64,000 bases of DNA, taken from assembly GCA_949752795.1 (NCBI GenBank), contig CATKHW010000296.1, positions 1-64,000 of the forward strand, given 5' to 3'. This DNA comes from Hyperoodon ampullatus (lineage: Eukaryota; Chordata; Mammalia; Artiodactyla; Ziphiidae). Below, piece by piece: positions 1 to 12,500 of the stretch (the first letter of the stretch is position 1; the number at the start of each line of letters is the position of its first letter). The translations under genes were made by a program, and so were the position numbers. The notes under the pieces are model-generated. The model was not told the origin of the DNA, made no database searches, and worked only from the letters and a program-made list of their open reading frames with translations.

Positions 1-6
1 CCTTGT

Positions 7-1744
7 TTCCCTTATGGAGACATATCAATATATAGGTTTTAAGATTATTACTAGTCAGATATATTCCTCTGCGGGAAATATGTGGTTTTGAGTCCCTTTC
101 ACTGACGAAGGTGTAGGACTTGTATAATCCGTAGTTGGTTTTTGGAACGGTACCTGTACTAATATCAAACTCTGGTTTTATGCATCACCCCACCTCTCCT
201 TCCCCCTTAGGCAGGCATAAGAATGTTTTCTATATGTGAGACTATGTTGTCTTTCCTAACTCAGTTCATGTGTAGCCATGTTTACAGGACCTCCATAAGT
301 GATATCTTATGATAAGTTACTTTTTCTCTGTGACTTATTTCACGTAGAATCATCGTACCTGAATCCACTCATTTTGCTGCTACTGGCCTTATGACATTGA
401 CTTCATGTCTGAGGGATATTCCATCGTACTATAATAACACAATTTCTTGAACCATTTTTGTCTTTCCTCGGATATTTAAGTTGTACCCAAGTTGAGGTTC
501 TTGTAAGCAGTGCAGCGCTAAATGTTGCGGTGGCTCTGTCTTATTGATTTTCAGTTTTCCCAAGGTATATTCCCTAGACTGGAAGTGCCCTTGGCTCCTT
601 AGCTATTTTTTTTACCTGTTTTAGGGAACACAATGCACTCCTCCAGAGAGGGAGTTGGCAATTTACATCCCGCCCATCAGCATAACAAGGCTCCCTGTTT
701 TCTTGGGCCTGTCTTGCCTTTCTGGTTTTTACACATTTTGCGGATGTCCCTTTTGACAGGTGGGAAGTGATACTTCTTTTTAGTGGAGATTTGCATGGCT
801 GGCTTGCTTGCTTGGTCAAAAAGGGCGTATGCTTTTTCTCTTGAATATATTCAGGAGAAAACGCATAAACCCTTTTTGGCCAAGTGCATCATTTTCGAAG
901 TTGTGCCCATCTTCCTGTGCTTTAAAGGCGATTCCAATGTACCTCTTGAAATTTGTTTCCTGCTATTCTGGCTCCCTTTCAAGTTCACCTCGTTGCCTTC
1001 CCTCAACAGATTTTTGGAGGATAGTTGCCCCTTAATACTCTGCCAATTTGTGAATTGCTGTGCCCCTGAGCTCCATTTTTCAACTCGTTTTTTGTGAGCT
1101 GACCGCAAGTCCAAAATTTTGCTTCAGGATCTATACTGCTTACCGGCGTGTGGCTGATACTTTGGTTAATTCTTCTTTTGCCGGGAAATTAGAGTGACAT
1201 GTGCCCGTCCGAATGCCTAACAGCTACTCTCTCATTGGTTCTCCATCTTTCCTTTCATCCTCTGCCTAATTTGAAACCCGTGAGAACCAGGAGGTTAAAG
1301 GGGCTGTCTCTCCAAGTTGGGAGATTGATAGTAAAGCACTTGGAATTTCAAACCGAAGCACCAGGAGAGGGACTATTAGTTGAGTATTAGAAACCATTTG
1401 TATTCACAGTGTGTCTATTCTCTTGCTTTCCCGTACATGTTATATCTGTAGTAATATTCCCTTCAAACTGGAGAGTTGGGATCCTTGGAATGTGTGCCAC
1501 GCATTATTGCTTTAAATGGTCTGCTTTTGATGACCCAATCTAACCAATCCTCTCAGTCCCAAGTGTCCAGCCTTATGCCACATACAGCTGTCATTGTAGA
1601 TAGAGTCATTGCAGGTTTCATCAGAGCCCCTGAAGGAATTTTAAAGAATTTCCCTATTTTTTTGTTTGGTTTTTGAAATTCCTTTTTATAGTGGGTTTGA
1701 GCTGATTCTCACTGCCATGTTTATGCCAGTCTAGACACACATGA
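7..1744. repeat. Macrosatellite monomer 1 (subfamily A)
   Basis: First complete monomer and a guide to the internal layout. Offsets 1 to about 805 read as an antisense L1 3' end: 3' UTR-like sequence, then ORF2-like sequence with the familiar 'gctgagg(g)atattccat' stretch. The palindrome follows (812-883), then about 770 bp that I cannot relate to L1. Near 1,656 comes a T-rich run (ttttttgtttggttttt), followed by 'aaattcctttttatagtggg', which looks like the tail and 3' UTR start of the next L1-like half. Confidence 0.85.
812..883. repeat. 72-bp palindrome, monomer 1
   Basis: Inverted repeat with no spacer, centred on GAATATATTC. Arms begin TTGG(C/T)CAAAAAGGGCG and end CCCTTTTTGGCCAA. A few arm mismatches: GGTC in the left arm and a changed CGC in the right. 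Confidence 0.9.
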
Positions 1745-3483
1745 TTCCCTTACGGAGACATATCAATACATAGGTTTTAAGATTCTTACTAGTCAGATAT
1801 ATTCCTCTGCGGGATATATGGGGTTCTGAGTCCCTTTCACTGAGGAAGGTGTATGTCTTGTCTAATCAATATTTGGTTTTTGGAAAGGTAGCTGTACGAA
1901 TATCAAACTCTGCTTTTATCTATCACCCCTCCTCTCCTTTCCCCTTAAGCAGGCTTAAGAGTGTTTTCTAAAAGTGAGACTCTGTTATCTTTCCTAACTC
2001 AGTTCAGGTGTAGCCATGTTTACAGGACCATCATAAGTGTTATCTTATGATAAGTTTCTTTTTCTCTGTGACTTTTTTCACTTAGAATCATCGTACCTGA
2101 ATCCACCCATTTTGCTGCTACTGGCCTTATGACGTTGATTTCATGGCTGAGGGATATTCCATCTTACGTAAGTACCACAATTTCTTGAACCAATTTTGTC
2201 TTTCCTGGTATATTTAAGGTGTACCCAAGTTCAGTTTCTTGTAAGCAGTGCAGCCATAAATATTGGGGTGGCTCTGTCTTATTGATTTTCAGTTTTCCCA
2301 TGGTATATTCTCTAGACTGGAAGTGCCCTTGGCTCTGTAGCTCTGGTGTTTACCTGTTTTAGGGAACACAATGCACTCCCCCTGAGAGGGACTTGGCAAT
2401 TTACATCCCGCCCATCAGCATATCAAGGCTCCCTGTTCTCCAGGGCCTGTCTTTCCTTTCTGGTTTTTACACATTTTGCAGATGTTCCTTTTGACCGGTG
2501 GGAAGTGATACTTCCTTGTAGTGCCAATTTGCATTGCCCGTTTGCTTGCTTGGTCAAAAAGGGCGTATGCGTTTTCTCCTGAATATATTCAGGAGAAAAC
2601 CTATACGCCATTTTTGGCCAAGTGCATCACTGTAGAAGTTGTGCCCCTCTTCCTGTGCTTTGAAGGCGATTCCAATGTACCTCTTGAAATCTGTTTCCTG
2701 CTATTCTGGCTCGCTTTCAAGTCTGCCTCGTTGCCTTCCCTCAACAGATTTTTGGACGATAGTTGCCCTTTAGTACTCTGCCAGTTTGTGAATTGCTGTG
2801 CCACTGAGCTCCATTTTTCAACTCATTATTTGTGAGCTGACCACAAGTCCAAAATTTTGTTTCAGGAACTATACAGGTTCCCAGTGGGTGGCTGAGAATT
2901 TGATTAATTCTTCTTCCTTCCGGGAAATTAGAGTGACATGTGCCCGTCCAAATGCCTAACAGCTATTCTCTCCTTGGTTCTCCATCTTCCCTTTCATCCT
3001 CTGCCAAACTGGCAACCTGTGAGAAGCAGGAGGTTAAAGGGGCTATCTCTCCCAGTTGGGAGATTGATAGTACAGCAGTTGGAAAGTCAAACCGGAGCAC
3101 CAGGAGAGGGACTATTAGTTTACTTTTAGAAAACTTTCGTATTCACAGTGTGTCCATTCTCTAGGTTTCCCGTACATGTTATAGCTGTAGTAATATTCCC
3201 TTCAACCTGGAGATTTGGGACCTTTGGAATGCGTGCCACACATTATTGTTTTAAACGGTCTGCATTTGCTCACTGAAACTCACCAATCCTCTCAGTCCCA
3301 AGTGTCCAGCCTTATGCCAAATCCAGCTCTCGTTGTATATATGGTCATTCCAGGTTTCATCAGAGCCCCTGAAGGAATTGTAAAGAATTTCCCTGTTTTT
3401 TTGTTTTGTTTTTGAAATTCCTTTTTATAGTGGGTTTGAGCTGATTCTCAATACCATGTTTAAGCCAGCCTAGACACACTTGA
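1745..3483. repeat. Macrosatellite monomer 2 (subfamily A)
   Basis: Complete 1,739-bp monomer in phase with its neighbours. The L1-like half runs from the T-rich run near 1,656 to about 2,549 and the palindrome lies at 2,550-2,621. The next T-rich tail is near 3,395. Differences from monomer 1 are scattered point changes. Confidence 0.85.
2550..2621. repeat. 72-bp palindrome, monomer 2
   Basis: Same palindrome, centre GAATATATTC. The left arm matches the consensus except GGTC. The right arm has 'ctatacgccattt' where a perfect arm would read 'gcatacgcccttt'. Confidence 0.9.
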
Positions 3484-5220
3484 TTCCCTTATGGAGACAT
3501 ATCAATACATAGGTTTTAGGATTCTTACTAGTCAGATATATTCCTCTGCGGGAAATATGCGGTTTTCAGTCCCTTTCAATGAGGAAGGTGTAGGTCTTGT
3601 CTATACCATAGTTGGTTTTTGGAACAGTATCTGTACTAATATCAAACTCTGGTTTTATGCATCACCCCACCTCTCCTTCCCCCTTAAACAGGCATAAGAG
3701 TGTTTTCTAAATGTGAGACTCTGTTCTCTTTCCTAACTCAGTTCATGTGTGGCCATGTTTACAGGACCTTCATAAGTGATATCTTATGATAAGTTTCTTT
3801 TTCTCTCTGAATTATTTCACTTACAATCATCGTACCTGAATCCACTCATTTTGATGCTACTGGCCTTATGACATTGATTTCATCGCTGAGGGATATTCCA
3901 TCGTACGTAAGTACCACAATTTCTTGAACCATTTTTGGCTTTCTTGGGATATTTCAGGTGTACCCAAGTTAAGGTTCTTGTAAGCAGTGCAGCCCTAAAT
4001 TTGGGGGTGGTTCTGTCTTATTGATTTTCAGTTTTCCCAAGGTATATTCCCTAGACTGGAAGTGCCAGTGGCTCTGTAGCTGTGGTGTTTACTTGTTTTA
4101 GGGAACACAATGCACTCCTCCAGAGAGGCAGTTGGCAATTTACGTCCCGCCCTTTATCATAACTAGGCTCCCTGTTCTCCAGGGCCTGTGTTGCCTTTCT
4201 AGTTTTTACACATTTTGCAGATGTCCCTTTTGTCTGGTGGGAAGTGATACTGCTTTGTACTGCAGATTTGCATTGCCTGCTTGCTTGCTCGGCCAAAAAG
4301 GGCGTATGCGTTTTCTCCTGAATATATTCAGGAGATAACGCATACGCCCTTTTTGGCCCATTGCATCATTGTCGAAGTTGTGCCCCTCTTCCTGTGCTTT
4401 AAAGGCGATTCCAATGTACCTCTTGAAATCTGTTTTCTGCTATTCTGGCACGCTTTCAAGTCCACCTCGTTGCCTTCCCTGAACAGATTTTGGGTCGATA
4501 GTTTTCCTTTATTACTCTGACCGTTTGTGAATTGCTGTGCCCCTGAGCTCCTTTTTTCAACTCGTTTTTGTGAGCTGACCGCAAGTCCAAAATTTTGGTT
4601 CAGGAACTATACTGGTTCCTGGCGGGTGGCTGAGACATTGATCAATTCTTCTTCCTGCTGGGAAATTAGAGCGACATGTTCCCGTCCAAATGAGTAACAG
4701 ATACTCTCTCATTGGTTCTCCATCTTACCTTTCATCCTCTGCGAATTGGCAACATGTGTGAAACAGGAGGTTAAAGGGGCTGTCTCTCCAAGTTGGGAGA
4801 TTGATAGTAAAGCAGTTTGAAATTCAAATCGGAGCACCATGAGAGTGCCTATTAGTTGAGATTTAAAAGCCTTTCGTATTCACAGTGTGTCCATTCTCTA
4901 GGTTTCCCATACATGTTATATCTGTAGTAATATTCCCTTCAACCTGGAGAGTTGGGACCCTTGGAATGTGTGCCACGCATTATTGCTTTAAGTGGTCTGC
5001 ATTTGTTCACCGAATCTCACCAATCCTTTCTGGCCCAAGTGTTCAGACTTATGCCACATCCAGCTGTCATGTTAGATAGAGTTATTCCAGGTTTCATCAG
5101 AGTCCCTGAAGGAATTGTAAAGAATTTCCCAGTTTTATTGTTTTGTTTGTGAAATTCCTTTTTATAGTGGGTTTGAGCTGATTCTCACTGCCATGTTTAT
5201 GCGAGTCTAGACACGCTTGT
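3484..5220. repeat. Macrosatellite monomer 3 (subfamily A)
   Basis: Complete 1,737-bp monomer. Palindrome at 4,289-4,360. The L1-like half, unidentified half and T-rich tail (near 5,135) are in the same order as in monomers 1 and 2. Confidence 0.85.
4289..4360. repeat. 72-bp palindrome, monomer 3
   Basis: Nearly perfect. The outermost paired position is changed in both arms (TCGG left, CCCA right) but not to a complementary pair. One further mismatch lies in 'ggagataacg'. Confidence 0.9.
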
Positions 5221-6961
5221 TTCCCTTACGGAGACATATCAATACATAGGTTTTAAGATTCTTACTAGTCAGATATATTCGTCTGCGGGAAATATTGGGT
5301 TTTGAGTCCCTTTCACTGAGGAAGTTGTAGGTCTTTTCTATTCCGTACTTGGTTTTTGGAACGGTACCTGTACTAATATCAAACTGTGGTTTTATGCATC
5401 ACCCCACCTCTCCTTCCCCCTTAAGCAGGCAAAAGAGTGTTTTCTAAATGTGAGACTGTGTTCTCTTTCCTAACTCAGTTCAGGTGTAGCCATGTTTACA
5501 GGACCTTCATAAGTGATATCTTATGATAAGATTCTTTTTCTCTGTGACTTATTTCACTTATAATCATCGTACCTGAATCCACTAATTTTGCTGCTACTGG
5601 CCTTATGAAATTGATTTCATGGCTGAGGGATATTCCATCGTATGTAAGTATCACAATTTCTTGAACAATTTTTGTCTTTCCTGGGATATTTAAGGTTTTA
5701 CCCAAGTTGAGGTTCTTGTAAGCAGTGCAGCCCTAAATTTTGGGGTGGCTCTGTCTTATTGATTTTCAGTTTTCCCAGTGTATATTCCCTAGACTGGAAG
5801 TGCCCGTGGCTCTGTAGCTCTGTTGTTTACCTGTTTTAGGGAACACATTGCACTCCTCCAGAAAGGCTGTTGACAGTTTACATCATGCCCATCAGCATAA
5901 CTAGGCTCCCTGTTCTCCAGGGCCTGTCTTGCCTTGCTGGTTTTTACACATTTTGCGGATGTCCCTTTTGACCGGTGGGTAGTGATACTTCTTTGTAGTG
6001 CAGATTTGCATTGGCTGCTTGCTTTTTGGACTAAAATGGGCATATGCGTTTTTTCCTAAATATATTCTGGAGAAAACGCATATGCACTTTTTGGCCAAGT
6101 GCATCATTGACGACAATGTGCCCCTCTTGCTGTGCTTAAAAGGTGATTCCAATGTACCTCTTGAAATTTCTTTCATGCTATTGTGCCTCGTTTTCAAGTC
6201 CGCCTCATTGCCATCCCTCAACAGATTTTTGGACGATAGTTGTCCTTTATTACTCTGCCAGTTTGTGAATTGCTATGCACCTGAGATCCGTTTTTCAACT
6301 CGTTTTTTGTAAACTGACAGCAAATCCACAATTTTTGTTGAGGACCTATACTGGTTCCTGGCGGGTGGCTGAGACTTTGGTTAATTTTTCTACCTGACGG
6401 GAAATTAGAGTGACATGTGCCCCTCCAAATGTCTAACTGCTACTCTCTCATTGGTTCTCCCTCTTCCCTTTCATCCTCTGCCAAATTGGCAACCTGTGCG
6501 AACCAGGAGGTTAAAGGGTATGTCTCTCCAAGTTGGGAGCTTGATAGTAAAGCAGTTGGAAACTCAAACCGGAGCACCAGGATAGGGACTATTAGTTGAG
6601 TTTTAGAATCCTTTCGTATTCACAGTGTGTCCATTCTCTACGTTTCCCATACATGTTATAACTGTAGTGATATTCCCTTTTACCTGTCGAGTTGGGACCC
6701 ATGGAATTGGTGGCATGCCTTATTGCTTTAAACGGTCTACATTTTCTCATCCAATCTCACCAATCCTCTCAGTCCCAAGTGTCCAGCCTTATGTCTCATC
6801 CAGCTGTCATTTTAGATGGGGTCATTCCAGGTTTCATCAGAACACCTGAAGGGATTGTGTTAGAATTTTGCTATTTTACTGTTTTGTTTTTGAAATTCAT
6901 TTATATAATGAGGTTGAGCTGATTTTCACTGACGTGTTTATGCCGGTCGAGACACACTTGA
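5221..6961. repeat. Macrosatellite monomer 4 (A-to-B mosaic)
   Basis: Complete 1,741-bp monomer. The first 780 bp carry subfamily A bases. From between about 6,000 and 6,320 onward it carries bases shared with the monomer at 35,019-36,062: 'gcaaatccacaattttt' instead of the A form 'gcaagtccaaaattttg', 'ataactgtagtgatattccc', 'gggacccatgg' and 'atgccggtc'. It looks like a crossover or conversion product between subfamilies. Confidence 0.8.
6027..6098. repeat. Palindrome, monomer 4 (diverged)
   Basis: Diverged copy with an extra base in the left arm. One CpG is altered in a paired way: 'gggcatatgcg' left and 'cgcatatgc' right. Both are CpG transitions, so independent decay is possible. Confidence 0.8.
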
Positions 6962-7264
6962 TTCCCTTACGGAGACATATCAATACGTAGGTATTAAGAT
7001 TCTTACTAGTCAGATATATGCCTCTGTGGGAAAAGGGCCTTTGAGTCCCGTTCACTGAGGAAGGAGTAGGTCTTGTCTATTCTGTATTTGGATTATGCAA
7101 CGGTACCTGTGCTAATATCAAACTCTGGTTTTGTGCATCTCCCCACCTCTCCTTTCCCCTTAAGCAGGCATAAGAATGTTTTCTAAATGTGAGACTCTGT
7201 TCTCTTTTCTAATTCAATTCATGTGTAGCCATGTTTACATTTCCTTCATAAGTGATATCTTATG
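6962..7264. repeat. Macrosatellite monomer 5, cut off at offset 303 by minisatellite A
   Basis: Only the first 303 bp are present. It is subfamily B type: 'ggaaggagtaggtc', 'tttggattatg', 'gtgctaatatc' and 'catttccttcataag'. The monomer text 'gtgatatcttatg' is followed directly by minisatellite text 'tcagaatgctcc' instead of the expected 'ataagtttc'. The partial monomer at 53,694-53,997 ends at the same point. Confidence 0.9.
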
Positions 7265-9560
7265 TCAGAATGCTCCACGGCTCTTGTCATCATAATGTTC
7301 CGTGATGCTCGTCATCACAATTATCCATGGCCTTCTCATCACAATGTTCCACCGTCTTGCCATCACATTGCTCCATGCCCTGGTCATCACAATGCTCCAT
7401 GTCACTTGTCATCACAATTCTCCACCTCTTTGTCATCACAATGCTCGATGATACTTCTCATCACAATGTTACATGCTCTTGTCATCACAATTCTCCATGC
7501 ACTTATCATCGCAATTCTCCCTGACACATGTCATAGCAAGCTCCATATGCTTGTCATCACAATGCTTCATGACATTGTTATAAAAATTCTCAATATCCCT
7601 TGTAATGACAATGCTGCATGCCAATGTCATCACAATGCTCCATGACACTTGTCATCACAATACTCCAAGCCCTTTTCATCACAATGCTCCATGCCCTTGT
7701 CATCACAGTGATCCATGACCTCTGTCATCACAATGATCCCTGACACCTGTCATCACAATGCTCCATGCCCCTTCTCAGTACAGTGCTCCATGATGCTCGT
7801 CATCACAATTACCCAAGGTCTTCCCCTCACAATGCTTCAGCATTTTACCATCACAATTCTCCATGCCCTGGTCATCTCAATGCTCCATGTCCCTTGTCAT
7901 CACAATTCTCCACGTCCTTGTCATCACAATGCTCCTTGACACTTCTCCTCACAATGTTATATGCTCTTGTCATCACAATTCTGCATGCACTTGTCATCAC
8001 AACCCTCCAGGACCCCTGTCATAGCAAGTTCCATGCGCTTGTCATCACAATGTTTCAAGACCTGGTCATTAAAATTCTCAATGGCCCTTGTCATCACAAT
8101 GATCCTGCCCCTTGTCATCACAATGCTTCTTTACCTTTGGCATCACAATCCTCCATGACACTTGGCATCACAATGCTCCATGTCATTGGCATCACAATGG
8201 AACATGACATATGTCATCACAATGCTCACTGACACCTGTCTTAACAATAATCTATGACGTTGTCATCACAATGCTCCATGCCATTGTCATCACAATGCTC
8301 CATGACACTTGTCATCACAATGCTCCAAGCCCTTGTCATCACAATGCTCCATGACCCTTTTCATCTCAATGCTCCATGAACCCTGTCATCACAATGCACC
8401 GTGCCCATCACCATAATATTTCATGCTCTTGTCATCACAATGAAATCAAAATGCTCAATGACCTCTGTTATCACAATGCACCAAACCCTTCTGATCACAA
8501 TGTTCCATAACACTTGTCATCACAATGCCCCATTACGCTCGTCATCACAATTATCCATGGTCTTCTCATCACAATGCTCCATTAACTTTGTCATCACAAT
8601 GCTCAATACACTTGTCATCACAATGCTCACTGACACTTGTTGTCAGAATGCTCCTTGAACCCTGTCATAACAAGGCTCCATGCCTTTTCCATCACAAAGA
8701 TCCATGCCCTTTTCATCACAATGCTCCAAGCCACCTGTAATCACAATGCCCCATGCCCTTTTCATCACAATGCTCCAAACCCTTGTCATCACAATCCTCC
8801 ATGACACTTGGCATCACAATGCTCCATGCCATTGTCATCACAATGGACCACCGCATATGTCATCACAGTGCTCACTGACACCTGTCTTCACAATACTGTA
8901 TCACCTTGTCATCACAATGCTCCATGCCCTTGTCATCACAAAGTGCCATGCCCACTGTCATCACAATAATCCATAAAACTTGTCAGAGCTATGCTCTATG
9001 GCCCTGTCATCACAATACTCCATACCCTTTTCATCACAATGCTCCATGACCCCTGTCATCACAGTCCTCCTTGATTCCAGTCATAACAATGATTCATGAC
9101 CTTTGTCATCACAATGGTCCATGCCCTCTTCATCACAAGTCCCTGTGACCTTTGTCACCACAATGCTCCATGAACTTTTGATCACAATGCTCCGTGACCC
9201 TTGTCATCAAAATGCTCCATGCCTTCCTCAGCACAATGCTCCATGACCAATGTCATCACAATGCTACATGTGCTAATCAGCACAATGCTCCATAACTCAT
9301 GTCATAACAATGTGTCATGCACTTGTCATCACAATGCTCCACAACGTTGTCATCACAATGCTCCATAAACATTGTCATCACAATGCTCCATACACTTCTC
9401 ATCAAAATGCTCTCTCACCACTGATATCACAATGTTCCATCACTAGTCATCACAATAGTCCCTCAACCCTGTCATCACAATGTTCCATGACCCCTGTCAT
9501 CACAGTGGTACATGCCCTTATCATCACAATGTTCAATGACCCCTGACATCACAATGTTCC
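7265..9560. repeat. Junction-proximal minisatellite segment, duplicated at 53,998
   Basis: Unit order matches 53,998-55,560 variant by variant. From the junction to the end of 'catatgtcatcac' is 955 bp in both copies (8,220 and 54,953). After a 646-bp extra block here, the next 288 bp to 'gtcaccacaatg' are again equal in length (8,866-9,154 and 54,953-55,241). The other copy then lacks about 74 bp, or three units. Confidence 0.8.
8221..8866. repeat. 646-bp tandem duplication inside minisatellite A
   Basis: The string ending 'catatgtcatcac' with its flanks (dacacttggcatcac before, gctcactgacacctgtctt after) occurs ending at 8,220 and again at 8,866. The homologous segment after 53,998 has it once. 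The block is therefore a gain in array A, or less likely a loss in B. Confidence 0.75.
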
Positions 9561-12500
9561 ATAACCCCTGTCATCAAAATTCTCCATGACCCATTTCATC
9601 AAAATGCTCCATGAACCCTGACATCACAATGTTCCATAACCCCTGTCATCAAAATGTTCGATGACACTTTTCATCAAATTGCTCCATGACCCTGTCATCA
9701 CAATACACGCTGCCCTTCTAATCACAATGCATGACGCACTTGTCATCAAAGTGCTCCATGACCTTTGTCATCACAAAGATCCATGACCCCTTGCATCACA
9801 ATGTTCCATGCCATTGTCATCACAATGCTTCATGAAGCCTCTCATCACATTGTTCCATGTCCTGGTCATCACAAAGCTCCAAGACGCTTGTCATCAAAAT
9901 GCTTGATGCCCTTCTAATCACAATGCTCCATGCCCTTGTCATTACAATCCTTCAAGACCCATGTATCAGAGTGTTCCATGACGTGTCATCACAATGCTCC
10001 AAAACCTTTTGATCACAATGTTCCATAACACTTGACATCACAATGCTCCATGATGCCTGTCATCACAATACTACATGCCCTTGTCATCACAATGCTCCAT
10101 GACCATTTTCGTCACAATGCTCAATACACTTGTCATCACAATGCTCCCTGACACTTGTTCTCAGAATGCTCCTTTAAATCTGTCATGAAAAGGCTCCATG
10201 CATTTTTCATCACAATGATCCATGCCCTTTTCATCATAATCATCCATGCCATTGTCATCACAATACTACACAAGCTTATCATCAGAATGCTCCATGAACC
10301 CTGTCATCACAATGTTCCATGACCTCTGTCATCACAATGCTCCATGACGCCTGTCATCAGAATGCTCCATGCCCCTTTTCATTACGGTGCTCCATCATGC
10401 TCGTCATCACAGTTATCCATTTTTCTTCTCATCACAGTGCTCCATGGTCTTTCGATCACAATGCTCCATTCCCTGGTCATAACAATGCTCCATGTCCCTT
10501 GTCATCACAATTCTCCACGTTCTTGTCATCACAATGCTCCATGACACTACTCATCACAATTTTACATGCTCTTGTCATCACAATTCTCCATGCACCTGTC
10601 ATCGAAATGTCCCATGACACCTGTCATAGCAAGATCAATGGCTTTGTCAACAAAATGCTTCATAACTTGTCATCAAAATTCTCAATGCCCATTTTCATCA
10701 CAATGCTCCATCACCCTTGTTATCACAATGCTCCAAGCCCTTGTCATCACAATGCTCCATTACCTTTGTCATCACAATTCTCCATGACACTTGGCGTCAC
10801 AATGCTCCATGCCCTTTTCATCACAATTCGCCATGCCCACTGTCATCACAATAATCCATAAAATTTGTTACACCAATTTTCCATGCCACTGTCTTCACAA
10901 TGCTCCATGCCCTTGTCATCACAAAACTACATGATGCATGTAATCAGAATGCTCCATTGCCTTCTCATCACAATGCTCCATGCCCTTGTCATCATAATGC
11001 TCCAAAACCAATTTAATCACAATGCTCCTTGCCACTTTTCATCTCAATTCTCCATGAACCCTGTCATCACAATGCACCATGCCCATCATCATAATGCTTC
11101 ATGCTATTGTCATCACAATGAAATCAAAATGCTCCATGACCTCTGTCATCACCATGCTCCAAACCCTGGTTATCACAATGTACCATAACACTTGTCATGA
11201 CAGCGCCCCATGACGCTCGTCATCACAATTATCCATGGTTTTCTCATCACAATGCTCCATGACCTTTGTCATCACAATGCTCAATACACTTGTCATCACA
11301 ATGCTCCTTGACCCCTGTAATCACAATACTCCATGAATATTTTCAGCCCAATGCTCCATGACCTTCTCATCACAATGCTCCATGACCCTTGGCATCACAA
11401 TGCTCCATGCCATTGTCATCACAATGCTCAATGAAATCTCTCATCACATTGCTCCATGCCCTTGTCATCACAATGCTCCATTACACCTGTCATAACAATG
11501 CTCCATGACCCCTGCCATCACAATGTTCCACGGCCTTGTTATTACAAGGCTCCATGACCCTTGTCATCACAATGCTCCAAGACCTCTGTAATCACAATTC
11601 TCCATGCCCCTATTCATCTCAATTCTCCATCAACACTGTCATCACAATGCACCATGCCCATCATCATAATGATTCATGCTATTGTCATAACTATGAAATC
11701 AAAATTCTCCATGACCTCTGGCATCACAAAGCTGCAAACCCTACTGATCGCAATGTTCCATGACACTTGTCATCACAATGCCCCATGATGGTCGTCATCA
11801 CAATTATGCCAGGTCTTCTCATCACAATGCTCCATGACCTTTGTCAACACAATGCTCAATACACTTGTCATCACAATGCTCCCTGACACTTGTCATCACT
11901 ATGCTCTTTGAACACTGTCATGACAAGGCTCCCTGCATTTTTCATCACAATGATGCATTCCCTTTTCTTCACAATGCTCCAAGAACCCTGTTATCACAAT
12001 GCTCCATGACTCCAGTCATCACAATGCTTCATGACATTTGTCATCACATTGGTCCATGACCTTGTCACACAAAGCGCTGTGACATTTGTCACCACAATGC
12101 TCCATGAAAGTTTTATCACAGTATTCTGTGACCCTTGTCATCACAAAGCTCCATGCCTTTGGCAGCAGATTGCTCCATGACCCATGTTATCACAAAGCTC
12201 CATGGGCTTGTCAGAACAATGCTCCATGACCCATGTCATCACAATGTGCCATGCACTTGTCATCACTATGTTCCACAACTTTGTCACCACAATACTCTAT
12301 AAACCTTGTCATCACAAAGCTCCATGCACTTCTCATCAAAATGCTCTTCCACCACTGATATCAAAATGTTCCATCACTAGTCATTACAATACCCCCTCAC
12401 GACTGTCTTGACAATGTTCCACGTCCTTGTCATCACAAGGCTCCATGACCCTTGTCATCCCAAAGCTCCAAGACCCCTGTAATCACAATGCTGCATGCTC

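Larger units (their letters stand above)
1..7264. repeat. Macrosatellite array, block 1 (period about 1,738 bp)
   Basis: Head-to-tail tandem array. The landmark TTCCCTTA(C/T)GGAGACAT recurs at 7, 1,745, 3,484, 5,221 and 6,962, giving spacings of 1,738, 1,739, 1,737 and 1,741 bp. Monomers align along their whole length with scattered substitutions and few indels. The period matches the reported length of the common cetacean satellite in non-delphinid whales; that link is by length only. The array ends abruptly inside the fifth monomer, where minisatellite A begins. No gene is supported here. Confidence 0.95.

Noticed and set aside
851..1114. Minus-strand open frames of 60-90 codons recurring in monomers
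   Set aside because: They are the reverse of the same repeated DNA, vary in start and end between monomers, and partly reflect decayed L1 ORF2.
1..7264. Centromeric CENP-B box in the macrosatellite
   Set aside because: I looked for the TTCG....CGGG pattern and saw no convincing match in the monomers. A centromeric role is neither supported nor excluded.
7265..7700. Minisatellite derived from the missing 410 bp of the monomer
   Set aside because: I compared the unit with monomer offsets 303-713 by eye and found no convincing match beyond short A/T/C-rich words.
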